Shown here piece after piece: positions 27,546 through 36,105 of a DNA stretch of 64,000 nucleotides. The notes beneath the pieces were generated by a model, which saw only the letters and a list, made by a program, of their open reading frames with translations, was not told the DNA's origin and searched no databases. Position numbers and translations under genes: made by a program. This DNA is from Curvibacter sp. AEP1-3 (GTDB taxonomy: Bacteria > Pseudomonadota > Gammaproteobacteria > Burkholderiales > Burkholderiaceae_C): positions 3,733,674-3,797,673 of the forward strand of contig NZ_CP015698.1 in assembly GCF_002163715.1 (NCBI RefSeq), read 5' to 3'. The number at the start of each line of letters is the position of its first letter. Within the stretch, counting starts at the first letter, position 1.

Positions 27546-27559
27546 TACGCTAGCGCGTA
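27546..27559. promoter_or_regulatory. Small inverted repeat in the divergent cyanophycin intergenic region
   Basis: TACGC-TAGC-GCGTA lies roughly midway in the 181-base region separating the cphA'-cphA unit and the ABC-transporter unit. It could be an operator for divergent control, but it is short and no regulator gene adjoins it. I see no clear sigma-70 promoter here. Confidence 0.25.
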
Positions 27560-27639
27560 GTATCGACGGCCTGAAGTTGGACTTGCCGCAGGGCATGTCA
27601 CCCTAGAAAACTGATTCAAATTCACCCTTTTTGCGATCC

Positions 27640-29898
27640 ATGACCACAGAAGCCCCTGCTTTAACCACGCTGTCCGGCGAAATGCCGTCCATTTGGCGTG
27701 AAGCGGTCCAAAAACAACTCCGCCCCCAAGAGAACGTGTTGGCCACCCTGGAGGTTGACCTTGACCAGCAGCTGCGCTTCGTCAAAGGTCTGGTTGTGCT
27801 GACCGACCAGCGTTTGCTGTCTTGTGCGGGCACCCAGCAGGTGTGGACTTCCTGGGACCTGCAGGCCGGCCAGAAGTTGCTCCATCATGACCACGCGGGC
27901 GTGGGTCATATTGATTTGCTGGACGCCAATGCCTTGTTGGGCAGCTGGCGCTTCACGCTGGGACAGAACCTGCTGGCCATACGGTTGGCGGACCAATTCC
28001 AAGCTCAACTGGAAAGCACGGTTTCGGGGCGGCCTCTCGCGCAGGCCTTGACCAACGTCTGTCCGAGCTGCAAAGCGCCTCTGGAGCCCGACCAGGAAGA
28101 GTGCCCGGTGTGTACCAAGGTGGTTCATACCCCGCCCAGCACCTGGACGCTGTTCCGCCTCTGGCGTTTTGCCCGGCCCTACAAAGGCCAGTTACTGTTG
28201 GGTTTTGTGCTGACCTTGTTAGGGACTGCCGCTAACCTGGTGCCGCCTTACCTCACGATGCCCTTGATGGACAACGTGCTGATCCCGTTCCAGAACGGAC
28301 AAAAGATCGACCCCATGCTGGTGGGTATGTACATGGGGGGACTGTTGGGCTCTGCCTTGCTGGCGTGGATCCTGAGCTGGGCCAAGACTTACATCCTCGC
28401 CCTCGTCTCAGAGCGCATAGGCGCTGATCTGCGCACCACAACGTATGAGCATTTACTGCGTTTGTCGCTCGAGTATTTCGGTGGCAAGCGCACGGGCGAC
28501 CTGATGTCGCGCATCGGCAGCGAGAGTGACCGGATTTGCGTGTTCCTGTCTTTGCACCTGCTGGACTTCGCGACCGACGTGATCATGCTCACCATGACGG
28601 CAGTCATCCTGTTTTCCATCAACCCGTGGCTGGCGGTGGTGACTTTGGTGCCCTTGCCATTCATTGCCTGGATGATCCATTTCGTGCGGGACCGTCTGCG
28701 CACGGGTTTCGAGAAAATTGACCGGGTATGGGGTGAAGTGACCAACGTGTTGGCTGACACCATTCCCGGCATCCGTGTGGTCAAGGCGTTCGCGCAGGAG
28801 CGTCGCGAAGCCACCCGATTCCGCGAGGCCAACAAACACAACCTCGCGGTGAACGACCGCATCAACAAAATCTGGTCTTTGTTTTCCCCCAGCGTTTCTT
28901 TCTTGACGGAGCTGGGCCTGTTGGTGGTCTGGGCCTTCGGTATCTGGCAGGTGTCCAAAGGCGAAATCACGGTCGGTGTGTTGACGGCCTTCATTGCCTA
29001 TATCAGTCGCTTCTACGGCCGCTTGGATTCCATGAGCCGCATTGTCTCTGTCACGCAAAAGTCTGCTTCCGCCGCCAAGCGCATTTTTGACATTCTGGAT
29101 CACGTCTCCAGCGTGCCTGAGCCGGTCAACCCGGTGCCCATGGGCAAAGTCCAGGGCAGCATAGAGGTGCGAGATGTGGGATTCCGCTACGGTAATCGTG
29201 AAGTCAACCGTGGGATCAACCTCAGAATCGCGCCCGGAGAAATGGTGGGGTTGGTCGGACACAGCGGCTCGGGAAAAAGCACGCTGGTCAACCTGATCTG
29301 CCGTTTTTACGATGTGTCCGAAGGCGCCATTCTGGTGGATGGGGTGGATATCCGCTCCTACGCCATTTCAGACTACCGGCAGAACATCGGTTTGGTGCTC
29401 CAAGAGCCCTTCCTTTTCTTCGGCACCATCGCGGACAACATCGCCTACGGCAAGCCGGACGCGACCCGTGCCGAGATCATCGCCGCCGCCCGCGCCGCGC
29501 ATGCGCATGAATTCATCCTGCGCTTGCCACAGGGTTATGACTCCATGGTCGGCGAGCGCGGTCAGGGCTTGTCCGGCGGAGAGCGTCAGCGCATCTCGAT
29601 TGCGCGTGCCTTGCTGATTGACCCGCGCATCCTGATCCTGGACGAGGCCACCTCGTCGGTGGACTCTGAGACCGAGAAGGAAATTCAGAAGGCGCTGGAG
29701 AACCTGGTGCAAGGCCGCACCACCATTGCGATTGCCCACCGGCTCTCCACGCTGCACCGGGCTGATCGTCTGGTGGTGCTGGACCGCGGCAAGGTGGTGG
29801 AAGAAGGAACCCATGACGCTCTGATGGCAAGCGTTGGTGCGTACTTCAATCTGTACCAGGCCCAGGCTCGCAACAACATGATGGAGGAGGCCGCATGA
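27640..29898 (+). CDS. Cyanophycin-locus ABC exporter with N-terminal zinc-ribbon domain
   Basis: 752 residues from the ATG at 27640. The first 140 residues form a mostly beta-rich, non-membrane domain (possibly PH-like, judged by eye). It is followed by a zinc ribbon (CPSC 141-144, CPVC 155-158), an exporter-type membrane domain with six helices (about 183-480), and an ATPase domain: Walker A GHSGSGKS 540-547, signature LSGGERQ 644-650, Walker B ILILDE ending Asp668-Glu669. The half-transporter should work as a homodimer. Homologues beside cphA genes are, as I recall, named cyanophycin-associated ABC transporters, but the substrate is unknown. It is divergent from the synthetases and coupled to a DUF1854 gene. 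Confidence 0.88.
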   Translation: MTTEAPALTTLSGEMPSIWREAVQKQLRPQENVLATLEVDLDQQLRFVKGLVVLTDQRLLSCAGTQQVWTSWDLQAGQKLLHHDHAGVGHIDLLDANALLGSWRFTLGQNLLAIRLADQFQAQLESTVSGRPLAQALTNVCPSCKAPLEPDQEECPVCTKVVHTPPSTWTLFRLWRFARPYKGQLLLGFVLTLLGTAANLVPPYLTMPLMDNVLIPFQNGQKIDPMLVGMYMGGLLGSALLAWILSWAKTYILALVSERIGADLRTTTYEHLLRLSLEYFGGKRTGDLMSRIGSESDRICVFLSLHLLDFATDVIMLTMTAVILFSINPWLAVVTLVPLPFIAWMIHFVRDRLRTGFEKIDRVWGEVTNVLADTIPGIRVVKAFAQERREATRFREANKHNLAVNDRINKIWSLFSPSVSFLTELGLLVVWAFGIWQVSKGEITVGVLTAFIAYISRFYGRLDSMSRIVSVTQKSASAAKRIFDILDHVSSVPEPVNPVPMGKVQGSIEVRDVGFRYGNREVNRGINLRIAPGEMVGLVGHSGSGKSTLVNLICRFYDVSEGAILVDGVDIRSYAISDYRQNIGLVLQEPFLFFGTIADNIAYGKPDATRAEIIAAARAAHAHEFILRLPQGYDSMVGERGQGLSGGERQRISIARALLIDPRILILDEATSSVDSETEKEIQKALENLVQGRTTIAIAHRLSTLHRADRLVVLDRGKVVEEGTHDALMASVGAYFNLYQAQARNNMMEEAA

Positions 29899-30386
29899 GC
29901 GCGCTATACACCGTAACCGCCAGCCGCTTCACCCTGGAGCGCACACCTTTTGGCAAGCTGGTGCTTACCAATGAGTCGGGTGAGCGCTTTGAGGACGTGG
30001 TGCCCGTGCGCGCCTTCCCGATCCAGTCGCCGGAGGACGGTATTTCGCTGGTTAGCACTGATGGCAAGGAGGTCGCCTGGGTGGACCTGCTGTCCGATGT
30101 GCCCCAGCCCGCCCAAGACCTGATCCGGGCGGAACTCGCTACCCGTGAATTCATGCCGGTGATTGAACGCATCGTGTCCGTCACCAGCTACTCCACACCC
30201 TGTACCTGGACCGTGGAAACTGACCGTGGTACCACGGAGTTTGTGCTGCGCGGTGATGAAGACATTCGCCGTATCGGCAAAGACAACGCCTTGCTGATTG
30301 CAGATGCCCACGGCATTCAATACCTGGTGCGCGACCAGTTTGCTATGGATACCCATAGCAAGCGGGTACTGGACCGCTTCCTGTAA
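29895..30386 (+). CDS. DUF1854 protein of the cyanophycin locus
   Basis: 163 residues, no signal peptide or membrane helix. The sequence fits DUF1854: an early FTLERTPFGKLVLTN strand, VVPVRAFPIQSPEDGISLVS, and a later RGDEDIRRIGKDNALLIADAHGI. The last piece has the GIxYxVxD pattern common to the family. It overlaps the ABC exporter by 4 bases (ATGA) and has a strong AGGAGG ribosome-binding site inside that gene, so the two should be made together. A soluble partner of the exporter is the simplest reading. Function unproven. Confidence 0.88.
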   Translation: MSALYTVTASRFTLERTPFGKLVLTNESGERFEDVVPVRAFPIQSPEDGISLVSTDGKEVAWVDLLSDVPQPAQDLIRAELATREFMPVIERIVSVTSYSTPCTWTVETDRGTTEFVLRGDEDIRRIGKDNALLIADAHGIQYLVRDQFAMDTHSKRVLDRFL

Positions 30387-30389
30387 AGA

Positions 30390-30414
30390 AAAAGGCACCC
30401 GAGGGTGCCTTTTC
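30390..30414 (+). terminator. Terminator after the DUF1854 gene
   Basis: AAAAGGCACCC and GGGTGCCTTTT pair around GA in the loop, 4 bases after the stop, with A-rich and T-rich flanks on both sides. It may also serve the convergent DUF1569 gene (stop at 30433). Confidence 0.88.
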
Positions 30415-30432
30415 TCATGAGGCCTGGAGTGC

Positions 30433-30993
30433 TCAGGCTTTGATGGTGAAGCCTGACAGGTGTTGCGCGAGGTGCATGGCGTGCGCCTGCTCATATTGGG
30501 GTTTGGTCAGTGCGCCATAGGCGAAGTGAGGCTTGAGCTCTCCACTCCATTGCGCAAACGCTGTGATGGCTTTTTGCAAACGCTCCACCGCCGCAGCGGC
30601 AGGGGTATCGCTTGCCAGCACCGGTGCGCCGGGAATGGGTTCCGCCAGGTTGTGGCTCATCTTGCCGCGCCAGCTGAACACGCCGAATGCGGCAGCACCC
30701 ACGGTTTTTTGAAACAGGGCCGACTTGGGTTCGGGAAACCCGCTCATCGAAAACTCAATGCTCTGGGCGCAATGCTCCAGCGTTTGGCTCCAGCTGAACA
30801 CAGCGGCGCTGTCCAGGGCCGGCGCCTGTGCAAGTCGCATCACCTCTTCTTGTGCAGCGGACAGTGTGCTGAACTGCAAGCCGCGGTCCTGGCCAGCGGC
30901 ACAGGCGGTGAGCATGCCGCCTGTAGCCAGAACAGAGAGGGCGGCGCCGCGGGTGAGGCAGGCACGACGTTCGGGGTTGAATTGCGTTGTCAT
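30433..30993 (-). CDS. DUF1569 (DinB-like) lipoprotein
   Basis: 186 residues. The N-terminus has a twin arginine (ERRACLTRGAALSVLATGG) and then a lipobox LTAC, with Cys at about residue 31, so it is probably an exported lipoprotein, perhaps through the Tat route. The rest matches DUF1569, a DinB-like helical bundle: WSQTLEHCAQSIEFSM, GRMSH-like WRGKMSHNLAEPIPGAP, and the terminal HAMHLAQHLSGF, in which the histidines may bind a metal. Activity unknown. It converges with the DUF1854 gene and is followed, on the same strand upstream, by panC after 15 bases. Confidence 0.78.
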   Translation of the reverse strand: MTTQFNPERRACLTRGAALSVLATGGMLTACAAGQDRGLQFSTLSAAQEEVMRLAQAPALDSAAVFSWSQTLEHCAQSIEFSMSGFPEPKSALFQKTVGAAAFGVFSWRGKMSHNLAEPIPGAPVLASDTPAAAAVERLQKAITAFAQWSGELKPHFAYGALTKPQYEQAHAMHLAQHLSGFTIKA

Positions 30994-31008
30994 ACGAGAG
31001 TCAGGGAG

Positions 31009-31833
31009 TCAGATTTCCATGTTGTCGATCAAGCGGGTCGTGCCCAACCGCGCTGCGGCCAGTACGACTTTGGCATCACCTGCTTGTGGCGTCTGCAGAT
31101 CGCTTTGCCGGCGCACGGCCACATAGTCGGGAAACCAGCCTGCGGCGCGCAGGGTTTGCATACCCTCATGCTCCAGGCGGGCCAGGTCGGTCTCTCCCTG
31201 ACGCACGCTGTCCACGATGTGGCGCAAGGTCCGGGACAAGAGCAGTGCCTCTTCGCGTTGTGCCGGGGTCAGGTAGCCATTGCGGCTCGACAGGGCGAGG
31301 CCTGCCTCATTGCGCTGGGTTTCGCCACCGATCACATCAATCGGCAAGGCGAATTGCTTGACCATGTTCCGTATCACCATCAGCTGCTGGTAGTCTTTTT
31401 TGCCGAATAGGGCAGTGCGGGCCTGTGTCACTGCCAACAACTTCATCACCACGGTGCACACCCCGATGAAAAAGCCGGGACGGAAGTGGCCTTCCAGAAT
31501 GTCTGCCAATTCGGTGGGCGGGTGCACCTTGAATGTTTGCGCCTGCGGATACAGCTCGGACTCTTTGGGTGCAAACACGATGTCGCAGCCCGCCGCTTCC
31601 AGATGTTCACAGTCGGCTTCCAAGGTGCGGGGGTAGGTGTCGAAATCTTCGTGTGGCGCGAACTGAAGCCGGTTCACAAAGATGGTGGAAATCGTCACGT
31701 CCCCCAGTGGCTTGGCCTGACGCACCAGCGCCAAGTGACCCGCATGCAAATTGCCCATGGTGGGCACCACGGCAGGGTGACGGTACTGGCTGAGCGCCTC
31801 GCGCAGCTCGGCAATCGTGTGAATCAGTTGCAT
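31009..31833 (-). CDS. panC: Pantothenate synthetase
   Basis: 274 residues. It ligates pantoate and beta-alanine with ATP. Motifs: PTMGNLHAGHLALV (nucleotide site, usually PTMGxLHxGH), VNRLQFAPHEDFDTYPR, LFGKKDYQQLMVI and LSSRNGYL. Complete and of usual length. It lies downstream of panB on the minus strand, with a 115-base gap that holds GC-rich hairpins. Confidence 0.96.
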   Translation of the reverse strand: MQLIHTIAELREALSQYRHPAVVPTMGNLHAGHLALVRQAKPLGDVTISTIFVNRLQFAPHEDFDTYPRTLEADCEHLEAAGCDIVFAPKESELYPQAQTFKVHPPTELADILEGHFRPGFFIGVCTVVMKLLAVTQARTALFGKKDYQQLMVIRNMVKQFALPIDVIGGETQRNEAGLALSSRNGYLTPAQREEALLLSRTLRHIVDSVRQGETDLARLEHEGMQTLRAAGWFPDYVAVRRQSDLQTPQAGDAKVVLAAARLGTTRLIDNMEI

Positions 31834-31866
31834 AGATAAACAGAAGGGAAGTTACGACCAGAGATA

Positions 31867-31948
31867 CCGCCGGTCTGGCTTTGCCAGTCGGCTGGTATCG
31901 TCCCCTTGAGGGGGGAAGCGCCGGAGGCGCTCCTGGGGGGAGCCACAG
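31867..31948. repeat. GC-rich hairpin-forming dispersed repeat between panB and panC
   Basis: An imperfect stem around CTGGCTTTGCCAG is followed by CCCCTTGAGGGG and then GCGCCGGAGGCGC, both self-complementary, then a run of G. I recall very similar CCCCTTGAGGGG-GCGCC blocks scattered between genes in Comamonadaceae, but only one copy occurs in this window. It may act as an attenuator or RNA-stability element between panB and panC. Confidence 0.6.
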
Positions 31949-32851
31949 TCACCAAGCGTGGATGGCGTCATCCGGGAAGCTGCCGTTTTTGACGGCGGCC
32001 ACATAGGCTTCCATGGCACCGCGGATGCTGCTGGCCTCCAGCATGAAGTTGCGCACGAACTTCGGGTTCTTGCCCAGATTCACGCCCAGCATGTCGTGCA
32101 ACACCAGCACCTGGCCGGCGGTGCCTTTACCGGCACCTATGCCTATGGTGGCGCAGTTCGGCAGTTCGCGGGTCAGCTCTGCCGACAAGGGGGCGGGCAC
32201 CATTTCCAGCACCAACAGGGATGCGCCAGCATCCTGCAATTCGTGGGCTTGCTTTTTCATCACGTCGGCAGCGGCATCCCCACGGCCTTGGACGCGGTAA
32301 CCACCCAAGGCATGCACCGTTTGCGGGGTGAGCCCCAAGTGGGCGCAGACCGGAATTCCCCGCTCCACGAGAAACTGCACCACTTCGGTGGTCCAGCCGC
32401 CGCCTTCAAGCTTCACCATGTGGGCGCCGGCTTGCATGATCACGCTGGCGCTGCGGATGGCCTGCTCTTTGGATTCCTGGTAGCTGCCAAAAGGCAGGTC
32501 GCCGATCAGCCATGCTGTGCCTTGCGCACGGCGCAGGCCGCGGGCCACGCTCTCGGTGTGGTAGGCCATGTCGTCCAGCGTGACGCCCACGGTGCTGTGG
32601 CGGCCCTGGCAGACCATGCCCAGCGAGTCGCCCACCAGAATGCACTCCACACCTGCCGCATCGGCTACGGCGGCAAAGGTCGCGTCATAGGCGGTGAGCA
32701 TGGTGATTTTTTCACCACGGGTGTGCATCTCCTGGATGCGTGGCAGGCTGATGGGCTTGCGCGTGGATGGCGGAGATGCCGGGGGCAGCGTGCCGTAGGG
32801 AGTCGCGTTGGTTGCGCTGGAGGCTTGTTCACCGGTCGGGTTCAGGGCCAT
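31949..32851 (-). CDS. panB: 3-methyl-2-oxobutanoate hydroxymethyltransferase
   Basis: 300 residues from the ATG at 32851 (GGAG six bases upstream). A TTG four codons earlier is possible but less likely. The first 40 residues are a low-complexity Ser/Pro/Thr leader beyond the usual PanB start ([22 protein letters not shown]). Catalytic landmarks: [30 protein letters not shown], the [10 protein letters not shown] loop, and [21 protein letters not shown]. It makes ketopantoate, feeding panC downstream. Confidence 0.95.
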   Translation of the reverse strand: MALNPTGEQASSATNATPYGTLPPASPPSTRKPISLPRIQEMHTRGEKITMLTAYDATFAAVADAAGVECILVGDSLGMVCQGRHSTVGVTLDDMAYHTESVARGLRRAQGTAWLIGDLPFGSYQESKEQAIRSASVIMQAGAHMVKLEGGGWTTEVVQFLVERGIPVCAHLGLTPQTVHALGGYRVQGRGDAAADVMKKQAHELQDAGASLLVLEMVPAPLSAELTRELPNCATIGIGAGKGTAGQVLVLHDMLGVNLGKNPKFVRNFMLEASSIRGAMEAYVAAVKNGSFPDDAIHAW

Positions 32852-32955
32852 GGAGGACTCCAAAAATCGGGATTACAAATCGGGCATGCCGAGGGTTTGG
32901 CGAAAGTGGGGCGAATACTAACCGCAGTTGCGCGCCCTGAAATAGAGGGCCCGGC

Positions 32956-33804
32956 TCAGGTAGGTGAATACGCCAGGCGCACATAGATGGGCGCGAAGGC
33001 TTCGGCCTGGGTGATTTCGATCAGGGTTTCCTTGGCCAGCTCCAGCAGGGCGATAAAGGTGACCACCAGCACCGGCACACCCTGGGTCGTATCAAACAGG
33101 TTCTCAAACCCCACAAAGCGCTGACCCTGCAGCTTTTTGAGCACGATGCTCATGTGCTCACGCACCGAGAGCTCTTCCCGGCTGATCTTGTGATGCTGCA
33201 CCAGCTTGGCCCGCTTGAGGATGTCGCGCCAGGCGGTTTGTAGCTCGTCCACCGACACATCGGGGAAGCGGGGCTTGAGGCTTTGCTCGATGTAGACGTT
33301 GGCCTTCAGGAAGTCGCGGCCGTATTGGGGAATGGCATTCAGCCGCGCGGCGGCGAGCTTCATCTGCTCGTATTCCAGCAGGCGGCGCACCAGCTCGGCC
33401 CGGGGGTCTTCGGCTTCTTCGCCCTCGGCGGTCTTTTTGGGGGGCAGCAGCATGCGCGATTTGATCTCGATCAGCATGGCCGCCATCAGCAAATATTCGG
33501 CGGCCAGTTCCAGATTGCGCTTGCGGATCTGGTCCACATAAACCAGATACTGTTTGGTCACGCTCAACATCGGGATGTCGAGGATGTTGAAGTTTTGCTT
33601 GCGGATCAGGTAGAGCAGCAAGTCCAGCGGGCCTTCGAAGGCCTCCAGAAACACTTCCAGCGCGTCGGGCGGGATGTACAGGTCCTGCGGCATGGCGAAC
33701 AGGGGCTCGCCATACAGGCGCGCCAAGGCCACCTGGTCCACCACGTCAGGCATGTGCCCGAGTTCGGCGCCCCCGGAGGAAACGCCTTCGGTGCTGGAAG
33801 TCAT
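32956..33804 (-). CDS. scpA: Segregation and condensation protein A
   Basis: 282 residues. It is the kleisin of the SMC-ScpA-ScpB complex. Recognisable ScpA sequence: FEGPLDLLLYLIRKQNFNIL, AAEYLLMAAMLIEIKSRMLL and a C-terminal winged-helix region (VVTFIALLELAKETLIEITQ). An N-terminal extension of about 40 residues (GVSSGGAELGHMPDVVDQVA) precedes the domain. panB lies downstream on the same strand, 104 bases away. Confidence 0.94.
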   Translation of the reverse strand: MTSSTEGVSSGGAELGHMPDVVDQVALARLYGEPLFAMPQDLYIPPDALEVFLEAFEGPLDLLLYLIRKQNFNILDIPMLSVTKQYLVYVDQIRKRNLELAAEYLLMAAMLIEIKSRMLLPPKKTAEGEEAEDPRAELVRRLLEYEQMKLAAARLNAIPQYGRDFLKANVYIEQSLKPRFPDVSVDELQTAWRDILKRAKLVQHHKISREELSVREHMSIVLKKLQGQRFVGFENLFDTTQGVPVLVVTFIALLELAKETLIEITQAEAFAPIYVRLAYSPT

Positions 33805-33807
33805 GAT

Positions 33808-33868
33808 GCTATTAAATCAGGAGCTGCTCACGCAGATTCGGCGGGCGCTGGAGCCTGATTGGATGCTT
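33808..33868 (+). repeat. Dispersed repeat copy D, between DUF3460 and scpA
   Basis: GCTATTAAATCAGGAGCTGC, then TCACGCAGATTC and GGCGGGCGCTGGAGCC. It matches copy H in metG closely. It fills the whole 62-base gap before the scpA start (minus strand at 33804), and its end touches the DUF3460 stop. Confidence 0.75.
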
Positions 33869-34073
33869 AATCGTTCTTGGTCTGGTAAACGTATGGCTTT
33901 TGCGCGACTTGGGCGCTGCGGAAGCCTTTCCAGGCCATGCGGTCCACCACTTTGTCCCACAGCAGGGCGCGTCCCTTGCGCTGCTCGGCTTCCAGCGTCG
34001 GCTTGGCGACCTTGAGCTGGTCGATGAACTGGGTGGCTTCGGAGCGGTAATCGGGGCGGCGGAAGATGTTCAT
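33867..34073 (-). CDS. DUF3460 small protein
   Basis: 68 residues, beginning MNIFRRPDYRSEATQFIDQL and containing KGRALLWDK and PYVYQTKND, the DUF3460 pattern of betaproteobacteria. Basic, soluble, no signal. Commonly found just upstream of scpA or panC genes in Burkholderiales. Function unknown. Same strand as scpA and likely cotranscribed through the repeat. Confidence 0.88.
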   Translation of the reverse strand: MNIFRRPDYRSEATQFIDQLKVAKPTLEAEQRKGRALLWDKVVDRMAWKGFRSAQVAQKPYVYQTKND

Positions 34074-34115
34074 GGGAATGTCCTAATTTGCTGCATTTTA
34101 GCGGCTGCCAGTGCC

Positions 34116-35141
34116 TCAGGTCTTGTCGCCGCTCTGGCCGGTGCGTACCTGGTCAGCATGCGGGTGGGGGGCCAGGGGTTGGGGCAGCGTGCGTTCTGGG
34201 GCATCGCGGTCCACCATCACCGTGTTGGCGAACTCATCGTCGGCCGATTTGGCTTTGCGTTTCTTGAACCAGTTCAGGAGCCCGCCTCCAAACGCCAATG
34301 CCGCAATGGCCGCTACTTTCCAGAACTTGGCCAGAAACACGGCCAGCGTGGCAAACAGCCCCAGTTTTTTGCCTACAGCGCCTACCACCAAGGCGGCAAG
34401 GCCGTATTCGGCTACGCGGTCGGTGCTGGAATTGAAGTCGGTGTAGCGCTTGCCCTCGGCGAATTGCATCGCGTCCAGCAGCGTGTGGGCGGCGGGCTTG
34501 TAGGTCGGCAACACGTTCAGGTCGGTCACCAGGTTCATGCTGAAGTAGCCTTCACGGCCGAGCGCGAAGGTGTTGTAGTTCACGCCTTGGGGCTCGCTCT
34601 CAGCGGCACCTTTGTCGCGGGACGACATGGCCCAGGCCAGGCGATGGGTGTTGGCGTCATAGGTGGGTTTTTGTGCCCACCCCAGAATTTCCATCTCGGG
34701 CACACCCATCTTCTTGCGTTCGGCATTGGCTGCCTCGGTGCCGTCTTTGTAGCTTTGCAGCAGTTCGTCCACATCCCAGTTTTTGGCATCGTCGTCCTTG
34801 ACGTAGCCTGAACGCTCAAAGCGGATGGTCATGAACCAGGGCGCATCGCCATCGGGAAACACCAGGCCCTGCAGACGTTCGTCATTGCCGGGGTTGCCCA
34901 TGGCATTGAGCACTTTGGTGGCGTGGGGCTGGGGAATGTAGGTGTGGCCCGCGGGCAGCGCCAAGGTGCCTTGCACGGTGTCCTGCACCTTGAGCGAAAT
35001 TTGCGCCGGGCCCGCTTGTGCAGCCGCTTTGGCTTCCGCCCAGATGCGTTCTGATTCTTCCTTGCTGATAGCTTGCGCGCCTGCCGTGGCGTGCCAGATG
35101 AACGCCAACGCGAGCAATGCTTTCAAAAAACCATGTTTCAT
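34116..35141 (-). CDS. DUF2167 membrane protein
   Basis: 341 residues from the ATG at 35141 (GAGG upstream), with a cleavable signal (MKHGFLKALLALAFIWHATA, cut after AQA). The DUF2167 region covers about 50-240 with VQGTLALPAGHTYIPQP, WFMTIRFERSGYVKDDDA and YNTFALGREGYFSMNLV. A hydrophobic segment follows at about 280-300 (AAIAALAFGGGLLNWF), and then a cytoplasmic-looking basic tail. Function unknown. Longer frames upstream overlap the nadC promoter region and were rejected. It diverges from nadC. Confidence 0.87.
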   Translation of the reverse strand: MKHGFLKALLALAFIWHATAGAQAISKEESERIWAEAKAAAQAGPAQISLKVQDTVQGTLALPAGHTYIPQPHATKVLNAMGNPGNDERLQGLVFPDGDAPWFMTIRFERSGYVKDDDAKNWDVDELLQSYKDGTEAANAERKKMGVPEMEILGWAQKPTYDANTHRLAWAMSSRDKGAAESEPQGVNYNTFALGREGYFSMNLVTDLNVLPTYKPAAHTLLDAMQFAEGKRYTDFNSSTDRVAEYGLAALVVGAVGKKLGLFATLAVFLAKFWKVAAIAALAFGGGLLNWFKKRKAKSADDEFANTVMVDRDAPERTLPQPLAPHPHADQVRTGQSGDKT

Positions 35142-35235
35142 GGGGGCCTCGAGTGCGCGAGTCAAAAGAGCGTGCATTCTGGCATGCCCTGTGGCTGCAA
35201 TCCGGGTGAAAGGCAGGCGGGTTATCCTCAGGCTT

Positions 35236-36105
35236 ATGAGCACTTTTGACTTTTCTTCTGCCGACATTGCTGCCCTGGCGCAGGCTGATGTGGCGCGCGC
35301 TTTGTCTGAAGACGTGGGCGCTGGCGACCTGACCGCTTCGTTGATCGACCCCACCCGCCGCGCCCGTGCGCGCGTCCTGGCCCGTGAGTCGGCCGTCATT
35401 TGCGGCGAGCCTTGGGCCACTGCGGCCGTGCGCGCCCTGGACCCGTCGGCCGCCATTATTTGGCACGTGCGTGAAGGCCAGCGCTGCCAGCAAGACCAAG
35501 TGGTGGTCGAGATGGAAGGCAACGCCCAGGCGCTGCTGACCGCGGAGCGCACCGCGCTGAACTTTTTGCAGCTGCTCAGCGCTGTGGCCACCAAAACCGC
35601 CACCTTTGTGGACGCAGTCAACGAAGTGCCCGGCAACCGCGCCGCCATCGTGGACACCCGCAAAACCATTCCCGGCCTGCGCTTGGCGCAAAAACACGCC
35701 GTCAAGACCGGTGGCGGCACCAACCACCGCATCGGCCTGCATGACGCCGTGCTGATCAAGGAAAACCACATCGCAGCCGCTGGTGGCGTGACCGCAGCCC
35801 TGCAACGCGCCACCCAGTTTGCCGCCACCGCCAAGTTCATCGAGGTGGAAGTGGAGACGCTGGATCAACTGCGCGAAGCGCTGGATTGCGGCGCCAAGAT
35901 GGTGCTGCTGGACAACATGACGCTGGCCCACTTGGTGCAGGCCGTGGCCATCAATGCCGGCCGCGCGATTTTGGAAGTGTCTGGCGGCGTGAACCTGGAC
36001 ACCGTGCGGGCGATTGCCTCCACCGGCGTGGACCGCATCTCCATCGGCGCACTGACCAAAGACGTCAAGGCGACCGACTTTTCCATGCGATTCGAGGACC
36101 TTTGA
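35236..36105 (+). CDS. nadC: Nicotinate-nucleotide pyrophosphorylase (quinolinate phosphoribosyltransferase)
   Basis: 289 residues from the ATG at 35236. It converts quinolinate and PRPP to nicotinate mononucleotide. Landmarks: [51 protein letters not shown] (PRPP/quinolinate Lys and Arg), [10 protein letters not shown] and [12 protein letters not shown]. The start codon of nadA overlaps its stop by one base (TGATG). Confidence 0.96.
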   Translation: MSTFDFSSADIAALAQADVARALSEDVGAGDLTASLIDPTRRARARVLARESAVICGEPWATAAVRALDPSAAIIWHVREGQRCQQDQVVVEMEGNAQALLTAERTALNFLQLLSAVATKTATFVDAVNEVPGNRAAIVDTRKTIPGLRLAQKHAVKTGGGTNHRIGLHDAVLIKENHIAAAGGVTAALQRATQFAATAKFIEVEVETLDQLREALDCGAKMVLLDNMTLAHLVQAVAINAGRAILEVSGGVNLDTVRAIASTGVDRISIGALTKDVKATDFSMRFEDL

